A stretch of DNA of 9,049 nucleotides, taken from an uncultured Opitutales bacterium. GTDB lineage: Bacteria > Verrucomicrobiota > Verrucomicrobiia > Opitutales > Intestinicryptomonadaceae. The stretch lies in assembly GCA_900552245.1 (NCBI GenBank), contig URYY01000087.1, forward strand, positions 1 to 9,049, given 5' to 3'. The notes beneath the pieces were generated by a model that was given only the letters and a program-made list of their open reading frames with translations, was not told where the DNA came from and did not search any database. The translations under genes were made by a program, and so were the position numbers. This document shows positions 1 to 7,395 of this stretch, one piece after another. How positions within the stretch are numbered: the stretch's first letter is position 1; each line of letters begins with the position of its first letter.

Positions 1-441
1 GACGTCTATTACAAGAGCCGCGCCGAGGCCTTCGGCGAGGAAGTTAAAAGGCGCATCATTTTGGGCAGCTACGTTTTAAGCTCGGGCTATTACGACGCCT
101 ACTACCTGCGCGCCCAAAAGGTTCGCACTCTCATTAGGCGCGACTTTGAGGAGGCCTTTGAAAAAGTTGACGTAATTATGGCGCCGACTACGCCCACTAC
201 CGCTTTCAAGGCTGGCGAGCGCGTTGACGATCCGCTTTCGATGTATCTAAACGACATCTTTACAATAAACGTAAATCTCGCGGGTCTGCCGGGCTTGTCC
301 GTGCCTTGTGGATTCGATTCAAAGGGCTTGCCCATAGGCCTTCAGATGATTTCCAAGGCCTTTGACGAGCGCAACTTGCTCTCATACGCCTATGCCTACG
401 AGCAGACTGCGGGCTTTTCAAACATTCACCCAACTCTTTAA
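1..441 (+). CDS. gatA: Glutamyl-tRNA(Gln)/aspartyl-tRNA(Asn) amidotransferase subunit A, C-terminal part
   Basis: GatA is the amidase subunit of the GatCAB complex. It releases ammonia from glutamine, which GatB uses to convert Glu-tRNA(Gln) (and often Asp-tRNA(Asn)) to the amidated form in the cytoplasm. The reading frame is open from base 1, so only about the last 146 residues are present. The amidase-signature Ser/Lys catalytic residues lie upstream of the window. Visible family traits are the segment DVIMAPTTPTTAF (encoded at about 169-207), followed by VNLAGLPGLSVPCGF and the GLPIGLQMI block near the C-terminus. An ATG-less internal TTG at 61 could be taken as a start, but homology continues upstream of it, so this is a 5'-truncated gene and not a short protein. 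It ends 6 bases before gatB, and that adjacency supports the call. No gatC is seen; it would have to lie upstream or elsewhere. Confidence 0.95.
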   Translation, partial: DVYYKSRAEAFGEEVKRRIILGSYVLSSGYYDAYYLRAQKVRTLIRRDFEEAFEKVDVIMAPTTPTTAFKAGERVDDPLSMYLNDIFTINVNLAGLPGLSVPCGFDSKGLPIGLQMISKAFDERNLLSYAYAYEQTAGFSNIHPTL

Positions 442-447
442 GCGAAA

Positions 448-1908
448 ATGGAATACGAAGCAGTAATAGGGCTTGAAACCCACGTTCAGCTAAACGAAAA
501 AACCAAGATGTTCACATCGGCTCCATACCGTTTTGGGGCCGAGCCGAACACGCTTACGGACCCCGTAGTGCTCGCCCTTCCGGGCGTATTGCCGGTTTTA
601 AACCACAAGGCGATTTTGGACACTATAAGGGTGGGCTTAATGTTTGGCTGCGAAATTCCGGAAATCACAAAGTGGGATAGAAAAAATTACTTTTATCCCG
701 ATAGCCCCAAAAACTACCAGCTGTCGCAATACGACCAACCGCTGTGTTTGGGTGGCAGGGTAGAGATAGAGCTTGCAAGCGACAGCCGCGCAAAGATGGG
801 CGAGCACAGGTTCGTAAGGCTTACGCGCATACACTTGGAAGAGGACGTCGGAAAGCTTACGCACTTTGCTGGAGAGTCTTTAGTTGACTACAACAGGGCG
901 GGAACTCCGCTTATGGAGATAGTCTCGGAGCCCGATATGTATAGCGCAGACGACGCCTTCGCCTACTTAAATTCCCTTCGCCACTCCATAGTTGCTCTAG
1001 GAGTATCAGAGTGCGATATGGAAAAGGGACAGATGCGCTGCGACGTAAATGTGTCGGTACGCCCGAAGGGACAAAAGGAGCTTGGCGTAAAAATCGAGCT
1101 TAAAAATTTAAATACCATAAGCGGCGTAAAAAATTCCATAGAGTACGAAATCAAGCGCCAGATAGACGTCTTAAAAAAGGGCGGAACTCTAATTCAGGAA
1201 ACCCGCAGGTGGGACGCGGAGTTAAACATATCGCAGTCTATGCGCAGCAAGGAAAACGCCCACGACTACCGCTACTTCCCCGAGCCCGACTTGATGCCCG
1301 TAAAAATCGAGCGCGAGCTTGTTGAAAAGCTTAAATCCGAGCTTCCGGAGGCGCCGTTTGACCGCCAGAGAAGGTATATGCAGGACTTTAATTTGCCATA
1401 CACAATCACAAATGTAATGTGCATAGACCCCGACATGTGCTCATACTTTGAAAGCGCAATATCAAAGCACAATAGCCCCCTTGCCATAGCAAACTTAATG
1501 GCAAACGAGCTGATGTTTTTGCTTTCCGAAAACGCCGAATCGGGCGAGGGCAGAATGAAGTTTTGGGATTGCAAGGTAAGCCCCGAAAATCTCGCAAGCT
1601 TGGTAAAGCTTACGGACGAGGGCAAGATTTCAAAGGCGCAGTCTAAGGAAGTTTTAAGCGAGATGTTTAAAAGCGGCGCCGATGCAGCAAAAATCGTGGA
1701 GCAAAAGGGCCTCTCGCAAAATTCGGACGCAGGCGAGCTTGAAAAGTTCTGCCAAGAGGCAATCAATAACGACCCGAAGGCCGTAGAGCAGTATAAGGCG
1801 GGAAATACGAAGGCCTTAAATGCTCTGGTTGGGCCTGTTATGAAGGCTAGCAAGGGCAAGGCAAATCCGGCAATTTTAATGCAGATATTTAGAAAGTTGC
1901 TCTCATAA
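448..1908 (+). CDS. gatB: Glutamyl-tRNA(Gln)/aspartyl-tRNA(Asn) amidotransferase subunit B
   Basis: GatB binds the mischarged tRNA, activates the glutamyl (or aspartyl) group with ATP as a phosphoester, and transfers ammonia delivered from GatA. At 486 residues it has the usual full length. Family blocks are in order: GLETHVQL (residues 8-15, with E10 and H12 expected in the Mg site), KNYFYPDSPKNYQLSQYD, HLEEDVGK (from 129), YNRAGTPLMEIVSEPD, MRCDVNVSVR, ELKNLNT, QETRRWD and DYRYFPEPDLMPV. The C-terminal YqeY/GatB tRNA-binding domain fills roughly residues 335-486 and ends in the conserved NPAILMQIFRKLL. Oddly, the four cysteines of the structural zinc site in many GatB proteins are T23, A25, D38 and V41 here; zinc-less GatB proteins are known in some lineages. 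No Shine-Dalgarno sequence precedes the ATG, so translation is probably coupled to gatA, 6 bases upstream. The stop overlaps the next start (TAATG). Confidence 0.97.
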   Translation: MEYEAVIGLETHVQLNEKTKMFTSAPYRFGAEPNTLTDPVVLALPGVLPVLNHKAILDTIRVGLMFGCEIPEITKWDRKNYFYPDSPKNYQLSQYDQPLCLGGRVEIELASDSRAKMGEHRFVRLTRIHLEEDVGKLTHFAGESLVDYNRAGTPLMEIVSEPDMYSADDAFAYLNSLRHSIVALGVSECDMEKGQMRCDVNVSVRPKGQKELGVKIELKNLNTISGVKNSIEYEIKRQIDVLKKGGTLIQETRRWDAELNISQSMRSKENAHDYRYFPEPDLMPVKIERELVEKLKSELPEAPFDRQRRYMQDFNLPYTITNVMCIDPDMCSYFESAISKHNSPLAIANLMANELMFLLSENAESGEGRMKFWDCKVSPENLASLVKLTDEGKISKAQSKEVLSEMFKSGADAAKIVEQKGLSQNSDAGELEKFCQEAINNDPKAVEQYKAGNTKALNALVGPVMKASKGKANPAILMQIFRKLLS

Positions 1909-3158
1909 TGATTTTGACTTGGCAGGTATTTGCGGCGCTGATTCTGATTTTACTCAGATTTTTAGCCGCCGCTAAGTTGGACAGCCTAAACGCCCGCAGC
2001 GTTCGCGAAAATTCAGACGCCGTGCCGGGCGCCTTCAAGGGAATAATCGACGAAAAGGACTACTTTAAAAGTGTCCGCTACACGCTCGAAAAAATTAGGT
2101 ACGGAATCTTTGAAAGCGCGTATTCGTCCGTCATATTGGCACTGATATTTCTCTTTGGAATTTTTCCGATTTTGTTCGGATTTTTCACGGGGGTTTTCGG
2201 AATGTCGGTGTGGGGGCAGGCGCTTGCGTTTTGCCTTGTAACTGTGATAGTTTCAATTCCCGACTTGCCCCTGGATTGGTACGAGCAGTTTGTCTTGGAG
2301 CAGAAGTTCGGCTTTAATAAGAGCACGCTCAAACTTTGGATTAGCGATAAAATCAAGGAGACCATAGTGGGGCTTGTTATAGGCGTTTTGATTTTGGCCT
2401 TGATTCTTTGGCTATTTGGACTTTTTGCAAGCACTTGGTGGATTTGGGCCTTTGTCGCGATATCGCTATTTCAAATTGTGATGTTAGTCTTGTACCCAAA
2501 GCTGATACTGCCCCTCTTTAATAAGCTATCGCCCCTTGAGGACGGCGAGCTTAAGACGGCGCTTTTAAGCATGGCGGATCGCGCGGGCTTTAAGGCAAAT
2601 TCCATATTTGTAATAGACGGCTCAAAGCGCAGTAGCCACTCAAACGCATTCTTCACTGGCTTTGGAAAGTTTAGAAAAATAGTGCTTTACGATACATTGA
2701 TTTCCCAGCTTACGACTGCCGAAATAGAGGCGGTCTTGGCTCACGAAATAGGCCACTACAAATTGGGGCATGTTCCGAAGATGATAGTAAGCTCTTTTTT
2801 GATGATGTTTATAGGCTTTGCGGCGCTGGGCTACTTGGCAAAAAGCGAGTGGTTCTACGAGGGCTTTGGCTTTGAGATGTCTGAGGGTATGGCGCCGGTG
2901 CTTCTTTTATTTACGACGCTTGCCCCCTTTGTGACCTTTTGGCTAAGCCCCGTATTTAACGCAATCTCGCGCAAGTACGAGTATCAGGCAGACGCCTTTG
3001 CCCGCAAAGTTTGCGGAACGGCCGACACGCTTGTATCGGCGCTCAGAAAGCTCCACACAAAGAATCTGGGAAACCTCACCCCTCACAAGCTATACAGCGC
3101 CTTCCACTATTCGCACCCCACTCTATTGGAGCGCCAAGAGGCACTCAGAAAGGATTAG
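1908..3158 (+). CDS. M48 family membrane metallopeptidase, Ste24/CAAX-protease type
   Basis: This is a predicted integral-membrane zinc endopeptidase of 416 residues. The zinc motif HEIGH is at H279-H283. The third ligand is expected to be E358 in the segment SRKYEYQADAFA, matching the family pattern SRxxExxAD. About seven hydrophobic segments are visible, near residues 2-22, 74-97, 102-120, 152-172, 177-198, 292-312 and 325-345. The N-terminal half carries the M48_N pattern seen in Ste24 (FVLEQKFGFNKSTLKLWISDKIK spans about residues 127-149), which separates it from HtpX and BepA. Eukaryotic Ste24 trims prenylated CAAX proteins. Bacteria lack that pathway, so the substrate here is unknown; membrane protein quality control is a reasonable inference. 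The ATG overlaps the gatB stop by one base, which implies translational coupling. aguB starts 2 bases after its stop. Confidence 0.93.
   Translation: MILTWQVFAALILILLRFLAAAKLDSLNARSVRENSDAVPGAFKGIIDEKDYFKSVRYTLEKIRYGIFESAYSSVILALIFLFGIFPILFGFFTGVFGMSVWGQALAFCLVTVIVSIPDLPLDWYEQFVLEQKFGFNKSTLKLWISDKIKETIVGLVIGVLILALILWLFGLFASTWWIWAFVAISLFQIVMLVLYPKLILPLFNKLSPLEDGELKTALLSMADRAGFKANSIFVIDGSKRSSHSNAFFTGFGKFRKIVLYDTLISQLTTAEIEAVLAHEIGHYKLGHVPKMIVSSFLMMFIGFAALGYLAKSEWFYEGFGFEMSEGMAPVLLLFTTLAPFVTFWLSPVFNAISRKYEYQADAFARKVCGTADTLVSALRKLHTKNLGNLTPHKLYSAFHYSHPTLLERQEALRKD
3149..3154 (+). promoter_or_regulatory. Ribosome binding site deciding the aguB start
   Basis: The sequence AAAGGA lies 6 bases before the ATG at 3161, inside the last codons of the upstream protease gene. 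The same frame is open back to an ATG at 3011, but that extension lies wholly within the M48 gene and encodes no recognisable family sequence. The binding site and the typical nitrilase-family N-terminus MKIALIQ both favour 3161. Confidence 0.7.
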
Positions 3159-3160
3159 TT

Positions 3161-4030
3161 ATGAAAATTGCGCTCATACAGGCAAAGAGCTTAGGCAAAA
3201 AAGATTTAAATTTTGAAAGCCACATATCAAAAATTCGCGAGGCAGCTGAGGGCGGGGCAAAGATAATCTGCACGCAGGAGCTGTTTTTAAGCGACTACTT
3301 TTGCCTTGTGCAAGATTCTAAATTTTTCGATTTGGCCGAGAAAATTCCAAATGACAGAAGCGACAAGCTCTGCGAGCTTTGCAAGGAGCTTCAGGTGGTG
3401 CTTGTCGCCTCCTTATTTGAAGACAGGGGCGGCGAGGTTTACCACAACACAAGCATTGTCATAGACGCCGACGGCAAGTTGCTTGGCAAGTATAGAAAGA
3501 TGCACATTCCGCAGGATCCCTGCTTTGAGGAGAAGTTTTACTTTACCGAGGGCGACACCGGCTACAGGGCCTGGGATACAAAGTATGGGAAAATCGGAGT
3601 CTTAATCTGTTGGGACCAGTGGTATCCGGAGGCGGCGCGCCTCACGGCTCTCGACGGGGCGCAGATTATTTTTTACCCGACGGCAATTGGGACTTTGCCC
3701 ACCGAGGACGAGCGCGAGCTTAAAAAATTCCAGACCGCATGGCAGACTGTTCAGCGCGGGCACGGGGTTGCAAACGGCTCTTTTATCGCGGCTGTAAATA
3801 GGGTTGGAACAGAGGGCGAGGGCGATAGGTCTGTAAAGTTTTGGGGGCACAGTTTTGTGTCAAATCCCTACGGAGAAGTAATAGCGCAGGCTTCCGACGA
3901 CAGGGAGGAGATACTCTTTGCCGATATCGATTTCTCGCAGGCGCGCGATTTTAGGCGCACTTGGCCCTTCTTTAGGGACAGGCGCATAGATAGTTACGAG
4001 CGCATTTTAAAGCGCTTTAGCTCCGAATAG
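3161..4030 (+). CDS. aguB: N-carbamoylputrescine amidase (nitrilase superfamily)
   Basis: The product should hydrolyse N-carbamoylputrescine to putrescine, CO2 and ammonia, the last step of the agmatine route to polyamines, in the cytoplasm. The protein is 289 residues from the ATG at 3161, normal for AguB. The carbon-nitrogen hydrolase triad is complete: E40 in CTQELFLSDYFC, K113 in YRKMHIP and C150 in ICWDQWYPEAAR. The stretches MHIPQDPCFEEKFYFTEGD and FYPTAIG are characteristic of the AguB branch more than of general omega-amidases or nitrilases. Its usual partner AguA (agmatine deiminase) is not in the window. The gene sits 2 bases after the M48 protease stop, so it is cotranscribed with gatB, although the functions are unrelated. 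A different carbamoyl or amide substrate cannot be excluded from sequence alone. Confidence 0.93.
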   Translation: MKIALIQAKSLGKKDLNFESHISKIREAAEGGAKIICTQELFLSDYFCLVQDSKFFDLAEKIPNDRSDKLCELCKELQVVLVASLFEDRGGEVYHNTSIVIDADGKLLGKYRKMHIPQDPCFEEKFYFTEGDTGYRAWDTKYGKIGVLICWDQWYPEAARLTALDGAQIIFYPTAIGTLPTEDERELKKFQTAWQTVQRGHGVANGSFIAAVNRVGTEGEGDRSVKFWGHSFVSNPYGEVIAQASDDREEILFADIDFSQARDFRRTWPFFRDRRIDSYERILKRFSSE

Positions 4031-4047
4031 TAAAATTTCTAAAAACT

Positions 4048-4052
4048 GGAGG
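4048..4052 (+). promoter_or_regulatory. Strong Shine-Dalgarno site of the Nif3-family gene
   Basis: GGAGG lies 5 bases upstream of the ATG at 4058. It is the best ribosome binding site in the window. Most other genes here have only AAAGG-like sites or none, so this gene appears to be translated independently of aguB, 27 bases upstream. Confidence 0.75.
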
Positions 4053-4057
4053 CTGAA

Positions 4058-4816
4058 ATGGCGGACTTAAAAGAGATTGTAGATTTTCTAAACGAGTACA
4101 TGCGGGTGAGGGATTTTCGCGATTTCCCCGGCTCTTACAACGGCCTTCAGTTTGAAAATTCTGGCAAGGTCTCAAAAATTGCCGCAGCGACTGATTGCGG
4201 AATTGAGGAAATTAGGCAGGCGCGCGAATTTGGGGCGGACATGCTAATGGTCCACCACGGAATGTTCTGGACTGTACCAATCCCGATAGTTGGCGCAAAT
4301 TATAGAAAGATAAGGGAGCTTGTGGAGGGCGACATCGCGGTTTACTCTTGCCACTTGCCGCTTGACGCGCACCGCGAAATAGGCAATTCCGCCCTAATAG
4401 CAAAGGCCTTGGATTTAAAAATTACCGGCTCTTGTTTTAACTACGAGGGCGAGGATTTGGCGGTAGTTTGCGATATGCCAAGGGGCGGGCGCGCGGAGCT
4501 TGCCGAGAGGTTAAAGGCGCTTTTTACCAAGACCTACAAGGGCTTTGAGTTTGGCCCTGAAAATCCGCAAAAGCTTGTGATATGCTCGGGAAGCGGCGCA
4601 TCGAGCCTTGCTCACCTGCCGCTTGAGGGTTACGACACCATGATTTGCGGCGAATTAAAGCAGGGGCAGTACGTCTATTGTCAAGAGCAGAATTTAAACG
4701 TCTATCCCTGTGGTCACTACGCGACAGAATGTTTCGGGATAGATGCGCTTGCAAAATTAGCCGCTCAAAAATTTAATTTGGAATACAAATTTATAAGCTC
4801 GCAAAATCCGCTTTGA
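4058..4816 (+). CDS. Nif3/YbgI-family dinuclear metal centre protein
   Basis: The protein has 252 residues, close to E. coli YbgI, and lacks the inserted domain found in longer family members. Family metal ligands are in place: H66 and H67 (VHHGMFW), D103 and H105 within CHLPLDAH starting at C98, and H220 with E224 in the C-terminal GHYATECFGIDAL. The motif NGLQFEN near residue 29 is also typical. Members form a hexameric ring with two metal ions per active site. Databases often label them GTP cyclohydrolase I type 2, but the physiological role is unsettled and I would not transfer that name. The gene lies between aguB and aroQ and has its own strong ribosome binding site. The family assignment is secure; the function is unknown. 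Confidence 0.93.
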   Translation: MADLKEIVDFLNEYMRVRDFRDFPGSYNGLQFENSGKVSKIAAATDCGIEEIRQAREFGADMLMVHHGMFWTVPIPIVGANYRKIRELVEGDIAVYSCHLPLDAHREIGNSALIAKALDLKITGSCFNYEGEDLAVVCDMPRGGRAELAERLKALFTKTYKGFEFGPENPQKLVICSGSGASSLAHLPLEGYDTMICGELKQGQYVYCQEQNLNVYPCGHYATECFGIDALAKLAAQKFNLEYKFISSQNPL

Positions 4817-4843
4817 GTGCAGATAAAAACATTTGCGAAATTT

Positions 4844-4881
4844 GGCTATTGTCATAGCCTTGCGGAAAATTGCGGCAATAG
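4844..4881 (+). promoter_or_regulatory. Possible mutually exclusive hairpins upstream of aroQ
   Basis: GGCTAT at 4844-4849 is a perfect inverted repeat of ATAGCC at 4854-4859, with a 4-base loop. The overlapping CTATTGTC at 4846-4853 can instead pair with GGCAATAG at 4874-4881 (one G-U pair), with a 20-base loop. The two stems share bases and cannot form together. No T-tract follows, so neither is an ordinary terminator. The longer stem ends 3 bases before the AAAGGG ribosome binding site (4885-4890) of aroQ. A role in control of aroQ is inference; with arms of only 6-8 bases it may be chance. Confidence 0.3.
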
Positions 4882-4895
4882 AAGAAAGGGTTTAG

Positions 4896-5327
4896 ATGAA
4901 AAAGATAGCTTTGATAAACGGCGCGAACTTGAATCGCTTGGGCGTTCGCGAGCCTGAAATTTACGGCAGCAAAACTTTGAGGGATATAGAGCGCGAAGTG
5001 GGCGATTTGGCGAAAACTTTGGGCGTCGAGCTCGTTTGCTTTCAGTCTAATCACGAGGGGCAGATAATAGATAAAATAGGCGAATTTGCCGACCAAAAGT
5101 TCGACGGGGCCATCATAAACCCCGGAGCTTTTACCCACACGAGCGTCGCCTTGCGCGACGCCATTGCAGGCAGCGGGATAGCCTTTGTTGAAGTGCACAT
5201 CTCAAACATACACAAGCGCGAGGAATTTAGGCACAATTCGCTGACGGCAGCTGTGTGCGAGGCGCAAATTTGCGGAATGGGCACGTACGGGTATTTGGCG
5301 GCTCTGTCTTTTTTAGCTCAAAGGTAG
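4896..5327 (+). CDS. aroQ: 3-dehydroquinate dehydratase, type II
   Basis: The enzyme removes water from 3-dehydroquinate to give 3-dehydroshikimate, step three of the shikimate pathway to aromatic amino acids, in the cytoplasm. The 143-residue length is typical of type II dehydroquinase, which forms a dodecamer. Active-site features visible include NGANLNRLG at residues 8-16, R18 and catalytic Y23 in the flexible lid (EPEIYGS), N75 and H81 in INPGAFTH, E99 and H101 in VEVHISN, and R112 in EEFRHNS. All known catalytic positions are present. An AAAGGG ribosome binding site lies 5 bases before the ATG. The preceding 79-base spacer carries possible hairpins. The helicase gene starts only 3 bases after the stop, so the two are cotranscribed. 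No other shikimate gene is nearby. Confidence 0.96.
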   Translation: MKKIALINGANLNRLGVREPEIYGSKTLRDIEREVGDLAKTLGVELVCFQSNHEGQIIDKIGEFADQKFDGAIINPGAFTHTSVALRDAIAGSGIAFVEVHISNIHKREEFRHNSLTAAVCEAQICGMGTYGYLAALSFLAQR

Positions 5328-5330
5328 ATT

Positions 5331-7337
5331 GTGGCGGGCAAGATAGATTTTAAAAGCCAGTTAAATGAAGACCAGTACGCGGCGGTGACAGCGCCCTACG
5401 ACAAGCCCGCTCTTGTGCTTGCTGGGGCAGGCTCGGGAAAGACGCGCACTTTAGTTTACCGCGTGGCGCACTTTATAGAGGAGTGCGGGATTTATCCGCA
5501 AGAGCTTCTTCTTTTAACTTTCACAAACAAGGCAAGCCGCGAGATGCTCCAGCGAGTGGAGGCTCTTACGGGTGTTGAGCAGTGGCGCTTTTGGGGCGGA
5601 ACTTTCCACAGTGTGGGCAACAAGTTTTTGCGCATGGAAGGCAGCGCCATAGGGCTTGATTCAAACTTTACGATACTCGATGCCGAGGATAGCGAGAAGC
5701 TTTTAAAGCACACTGTAAGCCGTGCAAACCCCAGATTTTTTTCGGCTAAGGGAAATCCCAAGGCGGGGCTATTAAAGGAGATAATAAGCTATGCGCGCAA
5801 CACTTGCCTAAGCATTGAAGACTGCATGTACGAGCGTTTCGCATGGCTTGAGACCGATCCAAGCGACATAGAAAAAATCGCCAAGGCCTACGAGGTCGAT
5901 AAGCGCGAGTCGAACTTGTGCGACTTCGACGACTTGCTGGAGCTTTGGCACAAGCTCTTGCTGGAATCTCCCGAAACTTGCAAGCGCTACTCGCAGCGCT
6001 TTAAGAACGTCTTGGTTGACGAGTATCAGGACACAAATACATTGCAGTGCAAGATATTGGATTTGCTTTGCTGTTCGGGGCGAATCAGCGCAGTAGGCGA
6101 CGACGCGCAGTGCATCTATTCTTGGCGCGGCGCAAACATAGATAACATCTTAAAATTTAAGGAGCGCTACCCGGGGGCTTCAATTTACAAAGTCGGGCGC
6201 AACTATAGAAGCACCCCGCAGATACTAAATTTTGCAAATAGAATTTTGGACGATTTTGATACGGCTCAAGATTTTAAAAAGGAGCTTGTATCCTCGCGCC
6301 CTGCATCGAGAAAGCCCATAGTTATAAAGGCGATAGACTCGCAGACTCAGGCGCGCATAGTGGCGGACTTTATAGAGGAGCTCACTATGGGCAGCGGTGC
6401 AATTTATAAGCCCAGCGACATTGCAGTTTTATACAGGGCGCACTTCCAGGCTATGGATATGCAGCTTCAGTTGCAGTATAGAAATATTCCATTTGCAATA
6501 ACAAGCGGAATGAAATTCTTTGAGCAGGCGCACATAAAGGACGTTGTAAGCCAAATCAAATTTGCGGCAAATCCGCGCGACTTTGTGTCGTTTGCGCGCT
6601 TCATGAAGTTTTTGCCAAAAATCGGCGAAAAGACCGTGATAAAGATATTCAATAAGGCGCTTGATTTGTCGGATAAAAAAGGCATCTCAATTTGCGAGGC
6701 GCTTTGCCAGAGCGAGATTGTATCTAAAATTCCGGAAGTTTCAAAGGCTCTTTACGCATCTTGCGCGGCGTCGCTTCTTGATGTAAATTCCTCCATAAAA
6801 AGTTCCCGCAGGCAAAGCGATAGCCTCTTTGACACGCCGCAAAGCGCGATGCCTCCAAAAGAGATGGTTAGAGTCTTTTGCGAGGGCTGGTATGTGGAGG
6901 CAATGAAAAGCACTTACGAAGATTGGCAGGACAGGCAGAGCGATTTTGACTCGCTATACGAATACGCCTCGCGCTTTCCCGATGTAGATGCATTTTTGGC
7001 GAGTGCATCGCTTGAAATGGGCGAGGGGGCAGGCAAGGGCGACGAGGGCTACGGCGATAGAGTAAGCCTTATGACAGTGCATCAGGCTAAGGGCTTGGAG
7101 TTTCCGGTAGTCTTTGTAATAGGGGCTGCCGAGGGGCTTTTCCCGCTTGAGAGGTGCATAGAAGAGGGAACTGTTGATGAGGAGCGCAGGTTATTTTATG
7201 TGGCTTGTACACGCGCCAAGGATTTCCTTATAATTACCTATCCCAGAATAAGCTTCGGCAAGGGACACTCGGAATTGCGAGAGCCCAGCCGCTTTTGGGA
7301 CTCGTTAGACAGAGATTTGTACGAAAGAAATAGTTGA
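5331..7337 (+). CDS. UvrD/Rep/PcrA-like superfamily 1 DNA helicase
   Basis: This is an ATP-driven 3'-5' DNA helicase of the UvrD/PcrA/Rep group, expected to act in repair and replication restart. All core motifs are seen: Q motif with Q15 (LNEDQYAAV), Walker A AGAGSGKT with K37, Ia TFTNKA at 64-68, Walker B VDEYQDTN with D230 and E231, III GDDAQCIYSWRGA from 256, IV NYRS at 291-294, V MTVHQAKGLEF from 581, and VI with R628 in FYVACTRAK. A 2B-domain block (KFFEQAHIKDVV) follows motif IV. At 668 residues it is shorter than UvrD or PcrA (about 720-750): the chain stops about 40 residues after motif VI, so the C-terminal RNA-polymerase-binding tail of those proteins is absent. The start is GTG at 5331, with AAAGG at 5320-5324. 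No signal decides between the names uvrD, pcrA and rep, so no symbol is given. Confidence 0.94.
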   Translation: MAGKIDFKSQLNEDQYAAVTAPYDKPALVLAGAGSGKTRTLVYRVAHFIEECGIYPQELLLLTFTNKASREMLQRVEALTGVEQWRFWGGTFHSVGNKFLRMEGSAIGLDSNFTILDAEDSEKLLKHTVSRANPRFFSAKGNPKAGLLKEIISYARNTCLSIEDCMYERFAWLETDPSDIEKIAKAYEVDKRESNLCDFDDLLELWHKLLLESPETCKRYSQRFKNVLVDEYQDTNTLQCKILDLLCCSGRISAVGDDAQCIYSWRGANIDNILKFKERYPGASIYKVGRNYRSTPQILNFANRILDDFDTAQDFKKELVSSRPASRKPIVIKAIDSQTQARIVADFIEELTMGSGAIYKPSDIAVLYRAHFQAMDMQLQLQYRNIPFAITSGMKFFEQAHIKDVVSQIKFAANPRDFVSFARFMKFLPKIGEKTVIKIFNKALDLSDKKGISICEALCQSEIVSKIPEVSKALYASCAASLLDVNSSIKSSRRQSDSLFDTPQSAMPPKEMVRVFCEGWYVEAMKSTYEDWQDRQSDFDSLYEYASRFPDVDAFLASASLEMGEGAGKGDEGYGDRVSLMTVHQAKGLEFPVVFVIGAAEGLFPLERCIEEGTVDEERRLFYVACTRAKDFLIITYPRISFGKGHSELREPSRFWDSLDRDLYERNS

Positions 7338-7363
7338 CTTAGTCTGTTAAAAAATTAGATAAT
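7334..7363 (+). promoter_or_regulatory. Sigma70-type promoter for pta
   Basis: TTGACT at 7334-7339 (5 of 6 matches to the -35 consensus) is separated by 18 bases from GATAAT at 7358-7363 (5 of 6 matches to the -10 consensus). Transcription would start near 7370, giving a leader of about 25 bases before the pta ATG at 7396. The -35 element overlaps the helicase stop codon (7335-7337). This is the clearest promoter-like sequence in the window. It suggests pta is expressed independently of the upstream genes. Confidence 0.6.
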
Positions 7364-7395
7364 GACCGAGAACTAAATTTACAGAAAGTCTTTAG

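Noticed and set aside
1272..1859. A 195-residue open frame on the minus strand inside gatB.
   Set aside because: It is antisense to the conserved second half of GatB, has no ribosome binding site that I can see, and its residue composition (many S, F, A and L) is what antisense reading of this codon usage gives.
3011..3160. A 50-residue N-terminal extension of AguB starting at an ATG inside the M48 gene.
   Set aside because: The extension matches no nitrilase-family sequence, overlaps the conserved end of the protease in another frame, and a proper ribosome binding site precedes the ATG at 3161.
4791..5198. A 135-residue minus-strand frame covering the aroQ leader and the first two thirds of aroQ.
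   Set aside because: It is antisense to invariant aroQ codons and shows no family pattern. An antisense transcript cannot be excluded, but nothing in the sequence supports a protein.
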